A stretch of DNA of 18,228 nucleotides from contig DATIBL010000064.1 in assembly GCA_035457505.1 (NCBI GenBank), positions 1 to 18,228 on the forward strand, written 5' to 3'. Positions 6,161 through 12,499 of the stretch are shown here, piece by piece. This DNA comes from DATIBL01 sp035457505. Its GTDB lineage: Bacteria > Patescibacteriota > Minisyncoccia > Phycocordibacterales > UBA6899. Under the pieces are notes generated by a model, which worked only from the letters and a program-made list of their open reading frames with translations, had not been told where the DNA came from and searched no databases. The translations under genes were made by a program, and so were the position numbers. Positions within the stretch are counted from its first letter, which is position 1, and each line of letters starts with the position of its first letter.

Positions 6161-6946
6161 ATGCGACTTTTTCTCGCACTTCTCTTTCTCGTTTTCGGGT
6201 CGCCGGCATTTGCGGCGGAAGGATCGCCGATGGAAGATCTTTTGCTTTCCCCAGATCAGAAACGATCTCTGTCCGAGGGGACTCCTGCGGAGCGGCGCGA
6301 AATACTTGGGGTCTTTTTCCAGCTCTACGATCGGACTGCGGCAGATATCTCGAACGGCATCGACTATTGGTACGCACATCTCCCTAAACGAGGTGTCGGG
6401 ATTCAAGTCGCACCGCGCGATGTCGCGAGTGGTTCCCTCTTTCCTATCGTCGTCGTCCGCGTTGTTGGCGCTCTTCCGCAAGCTTCGGTCGCGGAGCAAC
6501 TGTGTCCGGACGATGTGATCCGCGCAGTCGACGGCACTTCCGTTGACCCGCTGATGATCGCTGACGATGCCGATCTCGACACGGTACTCGACCAGACGCG
6601 TGCGTATCTTGATCGGGTTACAGGTCTCCTTCGAAACGGAAAGGGTAATCGGGTTTCAGTGACAGTCGATCGTAGCGGTACGCTCGTCGAGCTGTCACCG
6701 AAGCTGGATGTCTATCGCCGCCACAGGGGGTTCATTGATCGGAAGGTTACAGACATGCGAGCATCTATTGCGATCGAAACGATGCACGTCAATCGGCTTC
6801 GTTTGGTCGTTCAGAACGGGTCGGATGACGATGTTCTTACGACGATCGGAGAGGTTTATATTGCAACTCGTCGATTGAATGAGTCGATCAAAAAGATGAT
6901 GCCCGGGAACTTCGGCACCCCGCCGCTCTGCGCGAAGAAGGAATAG
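6161..6946 (+). CDS. Exported PDZ-like protein, copy 2
   Basis: The protein is 261 aa from ATG 6161, chosen because GGAG lies 6 nt upstream and the signal peptide (MRLFLALLFLVFGSPAFAA, cleavage near 19) begins there; the open frame reaches back to 6005 across the promoter. The PDZ-like core is clearer than in the paralogue: FPIVVVRVVG (94-103), EQLCPDDVIRAVDGTSV (112-128), a helical insertion, and NRVSVTVDRSGTLVELS (163-179). The paired cysteines C115 and C257 (TPPLC) align with C132 and C276 (VPAVC) of the gene at 4234. Both start about 30 bp downstream of near-identical promoters. It is probably a duplicate that diverged strongly. Function beyond extracytoplasmic peptide binding is not evident. 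Confidence 0.8.
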   Translation: MRLFLALLFLVFGSPAFAAEGSPMEDLLLSPDQKRSLSEGTPAERREILGVFFQLYDRTAADISNGIDYWYAHLPKRGVGIQVAPRDVASGSLFPIVVVRVVGALPQASVAEQLCPDDVIRAVDGTSVDPLMIADDADLDTVLDQTRAYLDRVTGLLRNGKGNRVSVTVDRSGTLVELSPKLDVYRRHRGFIDRKVTDMRASIAIETMHVNRLRLVVQNGSDDDVLTTIGEVYIATRRLNESIKKMMPGNFGTPPLCAKKE

Positions 6947-6960
6947 ATTCAATTCACCAG

Positions 6961-6989
6961 CCGTCGGAACCTCCGGCGGTTTTTTCTTT
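6961..6989 (+). terminator. Intrinsic terminator after the second PDZ-like gene
   Basis: CCGTCGGA (6961-6968) pairs with TCCGGCGG (6972-6979) around ACC, with one G-U pair, followed by six T. Confidence 0.85.
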
Positions 6990-7003
6990 GTTCGAACTCA
7001 GTC

Positions 7004-7012
7004 TGCTATACT
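7004..7012 (+). promoter_or_regulatory. Extended -10 promoter element (TGCTATACT)
   Basis: TGC followed by TATACT lies 30 bp before the ATG at 7043, just after a terminator. No good -35 is visible, as expected for an extended -10. The same nine bases occur before the gene at 17328. Confidence 0.5.
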
Positions 7013-7042
7013 TCGGAAACTATCAGCATCATTGAGTGACAT

Positions 7043-7528
7043 ATGCAAAAGATCACCCCGTTTCTGTGGTTCAACAACGACGCCGAGGAGGCGGCGAATT
7101 TTTATGTTTCGATCTTCCCGAATTCCAAGATCCGCACGGTGTCGCGATACGAGGAGGCGGGTGCCGCAGTGTCCGGACGGGCTGCGGGGTCGGTGCAGGT
7201 CGTGTCGTTCGAGATCAATGGTCAGCGCTTTGATGCGCTGAACGGCGGCCCAATGTTTTCGTTCACGCCCGCGATCTCGTTTCTCGTCGAGTGTGATACG
7301 CAGGAGGAGATCGATCACTACTGGGAGAAGCTCACGGAGGGCGGATCGGTCCAGCAATGCGGCTGGCTCAGCGACAAATACGGCGTCACATGGCAGATCG
7401 CCCCGCGCATTCTTGATGAGCTTGTGAGCGGTCCGGATGCCGCGCGCAACACCCGCGTGATGAAGGCGATGCTTGGGATGGTGAAGCTGGATATCGCGGC
7501 ACTCGAGAAAGCCGCCGCAGGGGAATAG
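7043..7528 (+). CDS. PhnB-like VOC-superfamily protein
   Basis: The protein is 161 aa and begins QKITPFLWFNNDAEEAANFY. This is the hallmark start of PhnB-like proteins, annotated in Pfam as the 3-demethylubiquinone-9 3-methyltransferase-like domain. Further landmarks are the SIFPNSKI loop, a strand with INGQRFDALNGG, an AISFLVEC strand, YWEKLTEGG and GWLSDKYGVTWQIAP. Members are small cytosolic VOC-fold proteins; most have no proven reaction, and the methyltransferase name comes from a domain match only. The ribosome site is poor (TGAGTGA). The next gene starts 11 bp after its stop and probably shares the mRNA. Identification is sure at family level. Confidence 0.92.
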   Translation: MQKITPFLWFNNDAEEAANFYVSIFPNSKIRTVSRYEEAGAAVSGRAAGSVQVVSFEINGQRFDALNGGPMFSFTPAISFLVECDTQEEIDHYWEKLTEGGSVQQCGWLSDKYGVTWQIAPRILDELVSGPDAARNTRVMKAMLGMVKLDIAALEKAAAGE

Positions 7529-7539
7529 TCCGCTCTTCT

Positions 7540-7935
7540 ATGGTCCTTCCATCACGATATGTGAGCGTTGCGATCGCATGTCCGCCGGATCGCGTGTATG
7601 CGTACGCCTCCGATCCGTCGCATCTTCCCGAATGGGCAGCCGGATTGTCTGGATCGATCACAAACGAGAACGGCACGTGGGTCGCCGAGTCGCCGATGGG
7701 GCGGATCACGATCGCTTTTGTGCCGCAGAATCCCTACGGCGTTCTCGATCACACGGTCACGCTGCCGTCCGGAGAGAAGGTCTTGAATCCGATGCGCGTT
7801 GTTCCGAACGGAGACGGAAGCGAGGTCTGCTTCACGCTCTTCCGCAGGCCCGGGATGTCGGACGCGGAATTTGAGACGGATGCCGACATGGTCGCGCGCG
7901 ATCTTGAGAAATTGAAGACGATCCTCGAATCGTGA
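7540..7935 (+). CDS. SRPBCC (START/Bet v1-like) family protein
   Basis: The protein is 131 aa. The start SRYVSVAIACPPDRVYAYAS and DPSHLPEWAAG match the first strand and helix of polyketide cyclase/SRPBCC proteins (IxxPPExVWxxxxDPxxxPxW). The rest is a series of short strands (GRITIAFVP, DHTVTLPSG, SEVCFTLFRRPG) and a C-terminal helix (AEFETDADMVARDLEKLKTIL), completing the usual helix-grip fold. These proteins bind hydrophobic small molecules; the ligand is unknown. It lies 11 bp after a PhnB-like gene and likely forms a two-gene operon with it. No clear Shine-Dalgarno is seen, consistent with coupled translation. Confidence 0.88.
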   Translation: MVLPSRYVSVAIACPPDRVYAYASDPSHLPEWAAGLSGSITNENGTWVAESPMGRITIAFVPQNPYGVLDHTVTLPSGEKVLNPMRVVPNGDGSEVCFTLFRRPGMSDAEFETDADMVARDLEKLKTILES

Positions 7936-7954
7936 TCACTTGCGCGCTGTGCAA

Positions 7955-7985
7955 ACAAAAACCGCCAAACAGATGTTTGGCGGCG
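7955..7985 (-). terminator. Intrinsic terminator for the minus-strand acetyltransferase operon
   Basis: CCGCCAAAC (7962-7970) pairs perfectly with GTTTGGCGG (7975-7983) around AGAT. On the minus strand the stem is followed by five T (7961-7957). The plus side lacks a T-run, so it serves mainly the minus strand. Confidence 0.8.
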
Positions 7986-8010
7986 AGTGTATCTTCTCAG
8001 GAACGTACGA

Positions 8011-8556
8011 TCAGAACGGGAGGCGGTAGCGGAAGCAGGAGAAATCCCCGTCGGGATGTACGGCAACGCGTCCGAATGCGAATTTCTTGAAGAGATCCTG
8101 CATGCGGGTGTTCTCCCGGAGCGTATCGGCATAGAAGCCGCGCAGTCCGCGATCCTTTCCCCATGCGATGACGGTCTGCATGAGAAGCGTGCCGACGCCG
8201 GCGCCGCGATAGCGGAGGTCGCGCGAATACGAGACCTCGTAGAAGCCGGATTCATGCGTGCACGGTCCGCAGGCGTGAACGACGCCGACGATCTCGAGTG
8301 CGGCGTTCTCGACGAGAAACACCATGTGCGTGTCGTAGTCGAGAGCTTCGCCATAGACGTACGAGAATTCCTTGATCCGCGCCGCGGCGGTCATGGTGCT
8401 CATGTAGCGCAGGCGGCGTTCCTCCGGACTCATTGCGGTGACATATGCGGTGAGTGCGGGGATGTCCTCGGTGCGTGCGGGACGAACGGTGACCACTTCT
8501 CCGTCGCGCGGTCCGTGGCAGATGCCAGTGGCGACGTAGCTGTTCGGATATTCCAT
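8011..8556 (-). CDS. GNAT-family N-acetyltransferase
   Basis: The protein is 181 aa. VTVRPARTEDIPAL (22-35) is the typical first strand and helix of a GNAT domain. EVSYSRDLRYRGAGVGTLL (107-125) holds the acetyl-CoA loop RGAGVG (117-122), and DTLRENTRMQDLFKKFAF (144-161) is the usual helix after strand 5. The acceptor strand with YSRDLRYRG resembles the acetyltransferase half of Pat-type protein lysine acetyltransferases, so a protein substrate is possible but unproven. ATG at 8556 follows AAGGAG at 6-7 nt on the minus strand. It starts 35 bp after the stop of the acetyl-CoA hydrolase-like gene and shares its operon, so both use acetyl-CoA. A terminator follows. Confidence 0.9.
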   Translation of the reverse strand: MEYPNSYVATGICHGPRDGEVVTVRPARTEDIPALTAYVTAMSPEERRLRYMSTMTAAARIKEFSYVYGEALDYDTHMVFLVENAALEIVGVVHACGPCTHESGFYEVSYSRDLRYRGAGVGTLLMQTVIAWGKDRGLRGFYADTLRENTRMQDLFKKFAFGRVAVHPDGDFSCFRYRLPF

Positions 8557-8591
8557 GACGGACTCCTTTCAACATGTGGGCGATCTTTTGT

Positions 8592-9989
8592 TCAGACATA
8601 TGCGATCCGGAAACCCCAGCGGGCGTTCGCGTCGTGCGCGAGCGATTCGCGGAAGGCTGGATGCGCGATGCCGATCATGGCATTAATGCGCTCGCTGATG
8701 GTCATGCCTTCGAGTTCGGCAACGCCGTGCTCGGTGGCGATGAACTGCGCAGTGTCGTAGTTGACCGTGACGTGCGATCCTTCGGGAAGCGCGAGCGTGA
8801 TGCGGCTCGCGAGTCTGCCGGTGGCGCGGTCGGTATATGTGCTTGGAAGCGCGATAATGGATCGTCCACCATCGCTTGCATGTGCGCCGAGTGCGAAGTC
8901 GCGTGCGCCGCCGATCCCCGAGTAGGGGAGGTGGCCGATGTGCGATGCGCAGACGTCGCCAAGCAGGCTCACTGCAAGCGCGCCGTTGATGCTCGTCATA
9001 CGCGGGCTGCGCGCGACGATGTGCGGATCGTTCACGAATTCCTGCGGTAGGATCACGAATTCCGGATCCTCGAGCGCGTCATAGAGCTCGTTGCTCCCGA
9101 TTGCGAATCCGATTACGACCTTGTTGCGGAGAAGCGTTTTGCGCCGCCCGGTGATCACGCCGGCGCGCATGAGCCGCAAGACGCCATCGGAGATCATCTC
9201 GGAATGGATTCCGAGTTCGAGATCAGTCCGCGATTCGAGTGCGCGCAGAATGCCGTCGGGAATGTCGCCGATGCCGAGCTGGAGCGTCGCGCCTTTCTGG
9301 ATCAGGGGCTTGCCGTGCTGGTCGAAGTGCGATGCGATCCGCTTGCCGATTGCGAGCGCTTCCTCGCTTGCGGTGGATGCAGGGTGGGCCATGAGCGGCG
9401 CGTCGTGCTCGAGAACGTAGTCGAATGCGTCGAGCGGCATCGCGCATCCGCTTGCGAGCGGCTTGCCGCGATAGCGTTCCGTCATGATGGGTTCGCTCAC
9501 GAATTTCGGCATCTGTGAGTTCATGACCGCGATTGTGATACGGGCATGCTGAACCGGTTCCCAGCTCAAGCCTGCGTCGAGGCCGAGCGTGACGCGTCCG
9601 AGCGGGTCCGGCCGCGAGACGTGCGCAATTGCGACATCCGGCTGATAGCGTCCGCGCGTACCGTGTGGTCCGGGGCGGGTGAGCGATGGGAAGAAGGAAA
9701 GATGACAGGGCAGAAAGTCGGCAAATCCGCGATGGACGAGCTCGCGCGCTCCCGGGCCGATGAACGGCGTGACGAGCCGGATGTGCGGAATGGCCTTGCT
9801 CCAGCCTTTTCCAAGGGAAAGGAGCTGGACCACGCGGAGTCCGGCAAATCTGGACGCCCGCTCCCAGAGCAGCGCTTCGACGGCGTCGATGCGGTTGGTG
9901 TTGCCCGGAAGCCAGAGGATGCGCGGTGCGATGCGCTCGAGGGTGTCGCCAAGTTCGGCGATATCGGAAAGCAATCTGGGTTTTGACAT
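8592..9989 (-). CDS. Acetyl-CoA hydrolase / CoA-transferase family protein
   Basis: The protein is 465 aa from ATG 9989, which follows AAGGAGG at 5 nt; an upstream ATG at 10070 has no ribosome site. Two NagB/RpiA-like halves are visible. GIHSEMISDGV (260-270) contains the catalytic Glu, E264, that forms the glutamyl-CoA thioester in this family. SGIGGARDFALGA (357-369) is the CoA-binding glycine loop; the usual GGQxDF has Ala in place of Gln. LPSTYTDRATGRLASRI and TEHGVAELEGMT are further conserved blocks. Members hydrolyse acetyl-CoA or move CoA between acetate and acids such as 4-hydroxybutyrate or succinate; which applies cannot be told. It is the first gene of a minus-strand operon with the acetyltransferase. 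An inverted repeat upstream may be an operator. Confidence 0.92.
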   Translation of the reverse strand: MSKPRLLSDIAELGDTLERIAPRILWLPGNTNRIDAVEALLWERASRFAGLRVVQLLSLGKGWSKAIPHIRLVTPFIGPGARELVHRGFADFLPCHLSFFPSLTRPGPHGTRGRYQPDVAIAHVSRPDPLGRVTLGLDAGLSWEPVQHARITIAVMNSQMPKFVSEPIMTERYRGKPLASGCAMPLDAFDYVLEHDAPLMAHPASTASEEALAIGKRIASHFDQHGKPLIQKGATLQLGIGDIPDGILRALESRTDLELGIHSEMISDGVLRLMRAGVITGRRKTLLRNKVVIGFAIGSNELYDALEDPEFVILPQEFVNDPHIVARSPRMTSINGALAVSLLGDVCASHIGHLPYSGIGGARDFALGAHASDGGRSIIALPSTYTDRATGRLASRITLALPEGSHVTVNYDTAQFIATEHGVAELEGMTISERINAMIGIAHPAFRESLAHDANARWGFRIAYV

Positions 9990-10037
9990 GATGTCCTCCT
10001 TGAGAAGACGGGTTGGAAAGGAACGACGATGTTCGCC

Positions 10038-10062
10038 CGCGTTATACTCCAATTCTAACGCG
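10038..10062 (-). promoter_or_regulatory. Inverted repeat over a -10-like box upstream of the CoA-transferase gene
   Basis: CGCGTTA (10038-10044) and TAACGCG (10056-10062) form a perfect 7-bp inverted repeat with an 11-bp spacer. On the minus strand TATAAC (10046-10041), a good -10, overlaps one arm, about 50 bp before the start at 9989. This is a plausible repressor site; the binding protein is unknown. Confidence 0.45.
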
Positions 10063-10216
10063 AAGTCCACCGTTCAATGCAAGCGATTTGCAATGCTTCC
10101 GACGGGGTTCTGCGATCTGTCGTCCACGGGGGATTTGCGCTACCATAGTCCCATTCCGCAGGCGCGCTCGGGGATGCCGGTGGCGCGTGCGCTTATCATT
10201 CATCACACAGACGATC

Positions 10217-10615
10217 ATGAATCGCGTTGTCCATTTTGAGATCCAGGCGGACGACCTGGAGCGAGCGAAGAAGTTTTATGAGGACGTGTTCGGGTGGGAG
10301 ATCACCAAGTGGGAAGGCGGAGCGATGGAGTATTGGATGGTGCTGACCGCGCCTATGGGAAGCACGGAGCCGGGGATCAGCGGCGGACTCCTCAAGCGTC
10401 CGTGTCCTGCGCCCGCGCTCGAGCAGGGAACCAATGCGTTCGTCTGCACTGTGCAGGTGGATGACTTTGATGCGATCGCCAAGAAGATCGAAGCGGCGAG
10501 CGGAAAGGTCGCGATGCCGAAATTCGCGCTTCCGGGCATGGCCTGGCAGGGATACTTCATCGATACCGAAGGAAATACATTCGGAATCCACCAGCCGGAC
10601 AAGGACGCGAAGTAG
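10217..10615 (+). CDS. VOC-superfamily (glyoxalase-like) protein
   Basis: The protein is 132 aa from ATG 10217, where the VOC motif begins; the open frame runs further upstream without a ribosome site. RVVHFEIQADDLERAKKFY (3-21) is the first strand and helix. GWEITKW, ISGGLLKRP, FVCTVQVDDFDAIAKKIEAA and FALPGMAWQGYFIDTEGNTFGI (in two pieces, about 103-126) complete a double beta-alpha-beta-beta-beta fold like the mycobacterial CFP30B-type proteins. The usual last metal ligand Glu is not in place (FGIHQPD), so glyoxalase activity is doubtful. A TACCAT box lies about 70 bp upstream. It is monocistronic; nothing tells the ligand. Confidence 0.88.
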   Translation: MNRVVHFEIQADDLERAKKFYEDVFGWEITKWEGGAMEYWMVLTAPMGSTEPGISGGLLKRPCPAPALEQGTNAFVCTVQVDDFDAIAKKIEAASGKVAMPKFALPGMAWQGYFIDTEGNTFGIHQPDKDAK

Positions 10616-10649
10616 GGGAGGATAAAACGTAGAGGATATTTCGCATGCC

Positions 10650-10677
10650 TTGCGCATGTGCAATTTTGTGGTACGGT
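10650..10677 (+). promoter_or_regulatory. Promoter for the four-helix membrane protein
   Basis: TTGCGC (10650-10655), a 16-bp spacer and TACGGT (10672-10677) lie about 30 bp before the ATG at 10707. This is the fifth promoter with exactly this spacer. Confidence 0.55.
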
Positions 10678-10706
10678 GTGGTCAGAAAAGTCTGGAGTAC
10701 ACATCA

Positions 10707-11195
10707 ATGTTCGCTCGGATAAGGCGCTTCAAGCACTGGATATGCGACGAAGTTCCCACCTGGGAACTCTGGGTGGCGTATCTTCTCACTGTGGTCATCT
10801 TCATTGCTGTCGGTCCTCCTCGGCGTTTCGTGAGCTACGCCGGGGGCAACCTCGAGGCTACTCTCGCCTTTGTTGCTGACATGCTCATCCTTGCGGCGCT
10901 CGTCACCAATGTCGTCATTTATAGTGTCGGCATGGTCCGCGCGCATCGCTGGTATAAGCAGTCGCCACGGTTCCAGGAATGGACAATGTGGATCTTTTTC
11001 GTCGGGATCGGCTGCTTTGCGGCATACTCCTTGCTCTTCAACTTTGATGCGTCGATGGTGTTCCTGAAAACGGAAGCCATACATATGTGGCAAGATCCAA
11101 TCGTCCGATTTATGATCTTGTGTTTCGGTGCGCTCTGGGTGCTGCTTGCTGGTCTTGCGCTTTTTAACCTCCGCATTTCATCTCGTCGAAAATAA
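10707..11195 (+). CDS. Four-helix membrane protein of unknown function
   Basis: The protein is 162 aa with four hydrophobic segments near residues 20-37, 52-76, 92-112 and 132-155. The N-terminus (MFARIRRFKHW) and C-terminus (LRISSRRK) are both basic, so both ends are predicted inside. Tryptophans cluster at the helix edges (WELWVAY, EWTMWIFF, ALWVLL). The start at 10707 is preferred over 10650 because the promoter lies between them; GGAG lies about 9-10 nt upstream. It is monocistronic, with a promoter on one side and a perfect terminator on the other. I do not recognise the family. Confidence 0.75.
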   Translation: MFARIRRFKHWICDEVPTWELWVAYLLTVVIFIAVGPPRRFVSYAGGNLEATLAFVADMLILAALVTNVVIYSVGMVRAHRWYKQSPRFQEWTMWIFFVGIGCFAAYSLLFNFDASMVFLKTEAIHMWQDPIVRFMILCFGALWVLLAGLALFNLRISSRRK

Positions 11196-11202
11196 CATGC
11201 AC

Positions 11203-11232
11203 ATGGGCCCTTCGTTTGTGGGGCCCATTTTG
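11203..11232 (+). terminator. Intrinsic terminator after the four-helix membrane protein
   Basis: ATGGGCCC (11203-11210) pairs perfectly with GGGCCCAT (11221-11228) around a 10-nt loop and runs into TTT. Confidence 0.8.
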
Positions 11233-11244
11233 TATCCTGCACCT

Positions 11245-11273
11245 AAAAAATATCACCCCGCCTCTGCGGGGTG
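11245..11273 (-). terminator. Intrinsic terminator for the minus-strand DUF2384 gene
   Basis: CACCCCGC (11254-11261) pairs perfectly with GCGGGGTG (11266-11273) around CTCT. On the minus strand the stem is followed by ATA and six T (11250-11245). Confidence 0.8.
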
Positions 11274-11280
11274 GTTCGTA

Positions 11281-11850
11281 TTAAGAGCACATGCCGCGCT
11301 TCATGGACTGGAACACTTTGTGAACGCGGTCACTGAGTCCCATCTCGATGAATTCAGCGGGCGTTCTGTGTTCCAAATTGGCGTTGGGCGTATTGAGCCA
11401 GGCGTCGGGATCGTCCATGACCGTTGCCGCTTCCTTGCGGAATTCTTCGAGGGGATCTGCGTCCTCCGAACCTTCGTGCTTCTCGGTAGGACGCTCGTTC
11501 TTGTCGGCCATACTCTTGCCGAGGCCTTTGCCGATCGCGGCGAGGATCAGGAGGGCTGCATTGACGCTGCCTTTCTGGATCATTCGCCCTGGCGTGCGAT
11601 CGCCGAGATGCGGATTCGGGGTTTCGAGCCATTCCTTTGGATCGCGAAGGATCTCGGTTGCTTCCTTACGGAACGCCGCAAGCACATCGGCTTTGTATTG
11701 GTTCTCCTTTTCTCTGTCGCGCAGATCTTGTGCGACGTTCGGCCAGGTGGGGTTCTTTCGGGCAAGGAGGACCGCCGCGGCGATCCCGAGTCCGGCCATT
11801 GCAGCCATGGTTCCTGCGGCACCTGCGGCGACGCCAAGCATAAATCTCAT
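11281..11850 (-). CDS. Membrane-anchored protein with two DUF2384 (MbcA/ParS/Xre C-terminal) repeats
   Basis: The protein is 189 aa. Residues 4-30 are a Gly/Ala-rich membrane helix followed by RK, suggesting that the rest faces the cytoplasm. Two tandem copies of the toxin-binding domain of MbcA/ParS/Xre antitoxins follow. Copy 1 spans about 60-106 (FRKEATEIL, DPKEWLETPNPHLGDRTP) and copy 2 about 137-183 (FRKEAATVM, DPDAWLNTPNANLEHRTP). They are about 40% identical over 47 positions and separated by a charged linker. In known antitoxins this domain follows a DNA-binding helix-turn-helix and pairs with a RES-domain toxin. Here there is neither a helix-turn-helix nor a RES gene nearby, so a simple toxin-antitoxin role is unlikely. 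ATG 11850 follows AAGGAG at 6-7 nt. It has its own terminator. Confidence 0.82.
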   Translation of the reverse strand: MRFMLGVAAGAAGTMAAMAGLGIAAAVLLARKNPTWPNVAQDLRDREKENQYKADVLAAFRKEATEILRDPKEWLETPNPHLGDRTPGRMIQKGSVNAALLILAAIGKGLGKSMADKNERPTEKHEGSEDADPLEEFRKEAATVMDDPDAWLNTPNANLEHRTPAEFIEMGLSDRVHKVFQSMKRGMCS

Positions 11851-11937
11851 CGTGCACTCCTTCTCTCTATATATTGAATGGGGAAAGAACAGTACTGCTG
11901 CTGCGCGGGACCGCTTGGGCGGCCACGTCGAGTTCCC

Positions 11938-11966
11938 ACGTTACGGGAATGTCTCGTGTACGTCAA
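11938..11966 (-). promoter_or_regulatory. Candidate promoter for the DUF2384 gene
   Basis: On the minus strand TTGACG (11966-11961) is followed by 17 bp and TAACGT (11943-11938), leaving a leader of about 80 nt. An AT-rich stretch closer to the gene (near 11870) could be an alternative -10. Confidence 0.35.
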
Positions 11967-12039
11967 TTCGCGAAGAGTGTCGCGCCCCGCGCGCTTCTGG
12001 CACAATGGGAGCACATTATTGATCGATAGAGACAACACA

Positions 12040-12447
12040 ATGTCCACAAAAATTTTCGTCAATCTCGCCGTGAAGGACCTGGAGAAGACCAAGGCGTATT
12101 TTTCGGCGCTCGGGTATTCGTTCAATCCGCAGTTTACCGACGCGAATGCGGCATGCATGATCATTGCGGAGGATATGTATGCAATGCTGCTCACGGAGCC
12201 ATTTTTCAAGGGTTTTCTGCGGACGACCGCGATCGCCGACGCGCGTGCAGTGACGGAAGTCCTCACGGCGCTTTCGTTCGAGAGTCGCGCTGCGGTCGAC
12301 GCAATTGCCGAGAAGGCGCTTGCTGCAGGCGGAACCCCGGCGCGTGAACCGGAGGATATGGGATTTATGTATAACCGTCCGATCGCCGATCTTGATGGCC
12401 ATATCTGGGAATACTTCTGGATGGACCCGGCGCATATCGAGAAATAG
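12040..12447 (+). CDS. VOC-superfamily protein (glyoxalase/bleomycin-resistance-like)
   Basis: The protein is 135 aa from ATG 12040; the longer frame to 11878 crosses the upstream control region. The sequence matches a well-populated VOC subfamily at many conserved blocks: KIFVNLAVKDLEKTKAYF (4-21), LGYSFNPQFTDANAACMII, YAMLLTEPFFKGF, DARAVTEVLTALSFESRAAV and the last strand DLDGHIWEYFWMDP (about 118-131). Proteins of this subfamily are usually annotated as lactoylglutathione-lyase-like or extradiol-dioxygenase-like, mostly without a proven reaction. A CACAAT box lies about 35 bp upstream, and the ribosome site is weak (AGAGA). It is the third VOC gene in about 5 kb. Confidence 0.92.
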   Translation: MSTKIFVNLAVKDLEKTKAYFSALGYSFNPQFTDANAACMIIAEDMYAMLLTEPFFKGFLRTTAIADARAVTEVLTALSFESRAAVDAIAEKALAAGGTPAREPEDMGFMYNRPIADLDGHIWEYFWMDPAHIEK

Positions 12448-12499
12448 CGGCACGGGACGTTTCGTGCTAGTCCTAGGGGAGATTCGATGGAGGTCTTCC

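Noticed and set aside
5184..6518. Long plus-strand ORF of 444 aa
   Set aside because: It lies opposite the well-supported methyltransferase gene and the start of the second PDZ-like gene. Its composition is odd and there is no domain or ribosome site; it is a shadow frame.
7955..7985. Hairpin with repeated bases as a CRISPR or REP-like repeat unit
   Set aside because: It occurs once, is flanked by A5 on one side only and sits between convergent genes. It is simply a minus-strand terminator.
11281..11850. Classical toxin-antitoxin pair
   Set aside because: No partner toxin gene is adjacent on either strand and there is no DNA-binding domain, so only the domain resemblance is reported.
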